15,385 nt of DNA from an uncultured Clostridia bacterium (GTDB taxonomy: Bacteria > Bacillota > Clostridia > Oscillospirales > Acutalibacteraceae), in contig CAMFTS010000022.1 in the NCBI GenBank assembly GCA_945988915.1, positions 1-15,385 of the forward strand, read 5' to 3'. The number at the start of each line of letters is the position of its first letter. Within the stretch, counting starts at the first letter, position 1. A program made the translations under genes and the position numbers. This document shows, in pieces, positions 14,220-15,385 of the stretch. The notes under the pieces were generated by a model. The model had not been told where the DNA came from, did no database searches, and saw only the letters and a program-made list of their open reading frames with translations.

Positions 14220-15385
14220 TTATCTTATCTGACCGTTACCGTAAATTTTGTATTTGAAAGAGGTTAGCTGAGGAAGTCCCAACGGACCTCTTGCGTGCAG
14301 TTTTTGAGTAGAAATACCTATTTCCGCACCGAATCCGAATTCACCGCCGTCAGTAAAACGCGTACTTGCATTGAGATAAACAGCCGAAGAATCAACTCTG
14401 TTTAAAAACTCCTCGGCAGAGGCTTTGTTTTCTGTTATGATACATTCGCTGTGACCTGTTGAATAATCGGAAATATGCTCTATTGCTTCGTCAAGCGAGC
14501 TGACGGTTTTAACCGACATAATGTAGTCGAGATATTCCGTGCCCCAATCATCATCGGTTGCCTCTTTAATATCGCTTACAACCGAGCGCGCCGTTTCGTC
14601 ACCGCGAAGTTCAACATTCTTTTTGTCAAGCTCTGCCTTAATCAAAGGTAAAGCTTCTTCTATGATATCTTTATGTATTATCAGGCTTTCAGCCGCATTG
14701 CAGACTGACGGACGCGAAGTCTTTGCATTGAATACTATGCTGACTGCCTTTTTAATATCAGCATCTTTGTCGATGTATATATGACAGTTGCCTGTGCCTG
14801 TTTCTATAACGGGGACGGTTGAATTTTCAACACAGGCTTTTATAAGACCTGCTCCGCCGCGCGGAATAAGCACATCGACTAACCCGTTCATTCTCATAAG
14901 CTCATTTGCACTTTCTCTTGAAGTATCGGTGACAAGGCAAATGCAGTTTTCGTCAAGTCCTGCACTTTTCAATGCTCCGCGAAGAGCATCAACTATGGCT
15001 TTTGAAGAATTTATTGCTTCTTTACCGCCTCTGAGAATGCAGGCATTTCCCGATTTAAGACACAGAGCGGCGGCGTCGGAGGTCACATTCGGCCTTGCCT
15101 CATAAATAACGGCAATAACACCGAGCGGAACGGTGACTTTCCGCACTTTCATTCCGTTAGGTCTTTCAACCTCTGAAAGAATATTACCGATAGGGTCGGG
15201 GAGTGAAATGATATCCTCAATGCCTTTTGCCATACCTTCGATTCTTTCTTTGGTAAGAAGAAGTCTGTCCAGCATTATTTTTTTTAGTCCGTTCGCTTCT
15301 GCCTGTTCCATATCAACAGCGTTGGCAGTCAATATTTGTCCGCAGTTGTCACGAAGACTTTTTGCCATAAATTCAAGCGCTTTGT
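14220..15385 (-). CDS. proA: Gamma-glutamyl phosphate reductase (partial, cut by window edge)
   Basis: Second enzyme of proline synthesis, reducing glutamate 5-phosphate to the semialdehyde with NADPH. The open frame runs off the right edge. The codons upstream of ATG 15368 encode KALEF, which together with MAKSL matches the usual ProA N-terminal helix, so the ATG is internal and roughly 30 residues are missing (the family is about 415 aa). Numbered from that ATG, visible motifs are IYEARPNVTSDAAALCLKSGN (89-108), LRGGKEA (112-118), IETGTGNCH (188-196), the catalytic Cys in SVCNAAESL (C223) and the C-terminal HARGPLGLPQLTS. Nothing is degenerate, so it should be active. Head of a minus-strand operon with the membrane protein and rpe; proB would be expected further upstream, outside the window. 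Confidence 0.95.
   Translation of the reverse strand, partial: KALEFMAKSLRDNCGQILTANAVDMEQAEANGLKKIMLDRLLLTKERIEGMAKGIEDIISLPDPIGNILSEVERPNGMKVRKVTVPLGVIAVIYEARPNVTSDAAALCLKSGNACILRGGKEAINSSKAIVDALRGALKSAGLDENCICLVTDTSRESANELMRMNGLVDVLIPRGGAGLIKACVENSTVPVIETGTGNCHIYIDKDADIKKAVSIVFNAKTSRPSVCNAAESLIIHKDIIEEALPLIKAELDKKNVELRGDETARSVVSDIKEATDDDWGTEYLDYIMSVKTVSSLDEAIEHISDYSTGHSECIITENKASAEEFLNRVDSSAVYLNASTRFTDGGEFGFGAEIGISTQKLHARGPLGLPQLTSFKYKIYGNGQIR

Overview
The window reads as chromosomal DNA of a low-GC Gram-positive anaerobe, most likely a gut Clostridia of the Oscillospirales/Ruminococcus type. That is inferred from AT-rich codon use, strong purine-rich Shine-Dalgarno sites (AGAGGTG, GGAGGTGA), a MecA-type adaptor, an Rnf-family membrane operon and a yybP-ykoY riboswitch. 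It is gene-dense, with twelve protein genes, most in short operons. I see no tRNA, rRNA, insertion sequence, phage gene or CRISPR array. The only gene-free stretch of any size (about 200 bases) is a riboswitch leader.

Left part (1-4870). A strong promoter drives murL-murD. This pair is the alternative way of putting D-glutamate into peptidoglycan: MurD2 adds L-Glu to UDP-MurNAc-L-Ala and MurL epimerises it in place. Abutting it tail to tail is an M14 carboxypeptidase-like gene that has lost its zinc and catalytic residues. Two overlapping 'house-cleaning' genes follow, an ADP-ribose Nudix hydrolase and a Maf nucleotide pyrophosphatase, ending at a bidirectional terminator.

Middle part (4884-11924, minus strand). 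A P2-type cation ATPase stands behind a textbook promoter and a yybP-ykoY Mn2+ riboswitch whose P1 stem competes with an intrinsic terminator. This makes a manganese (or Mn/Ca) exporter the best reading. Upstream of it is an overlapping operon of Rnf-like subunits in the order D-E-A, followed by a membrane-anchored DUF4015 glycosidase-like protein. rnfC, rnfG and rnfB are not adjacent. The cysteines that hold the intramembrane [2Fe-2S] cluster in Rnf/Nqr are replaced at all four positions, and the RnfD flavin-attachment motif is not recognisable. RnfD and RnfE each carry a long charged cytoplasmic tail. This looks like an Rnf scaffold turned to a non-redox job and is the best candidate here for an undescribed system.

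Right part (12017-15385). A MecA-like ClpC adaptor gene diverges from the Rnf-like operon and overlaps tail to tail with rpe. On the minus strand, proA (cut by the window edge), an unrecognised membrane-anchored Thr/Ser-rich protein and rpe form one tightly spaced operon whose promoter lies outside the window.
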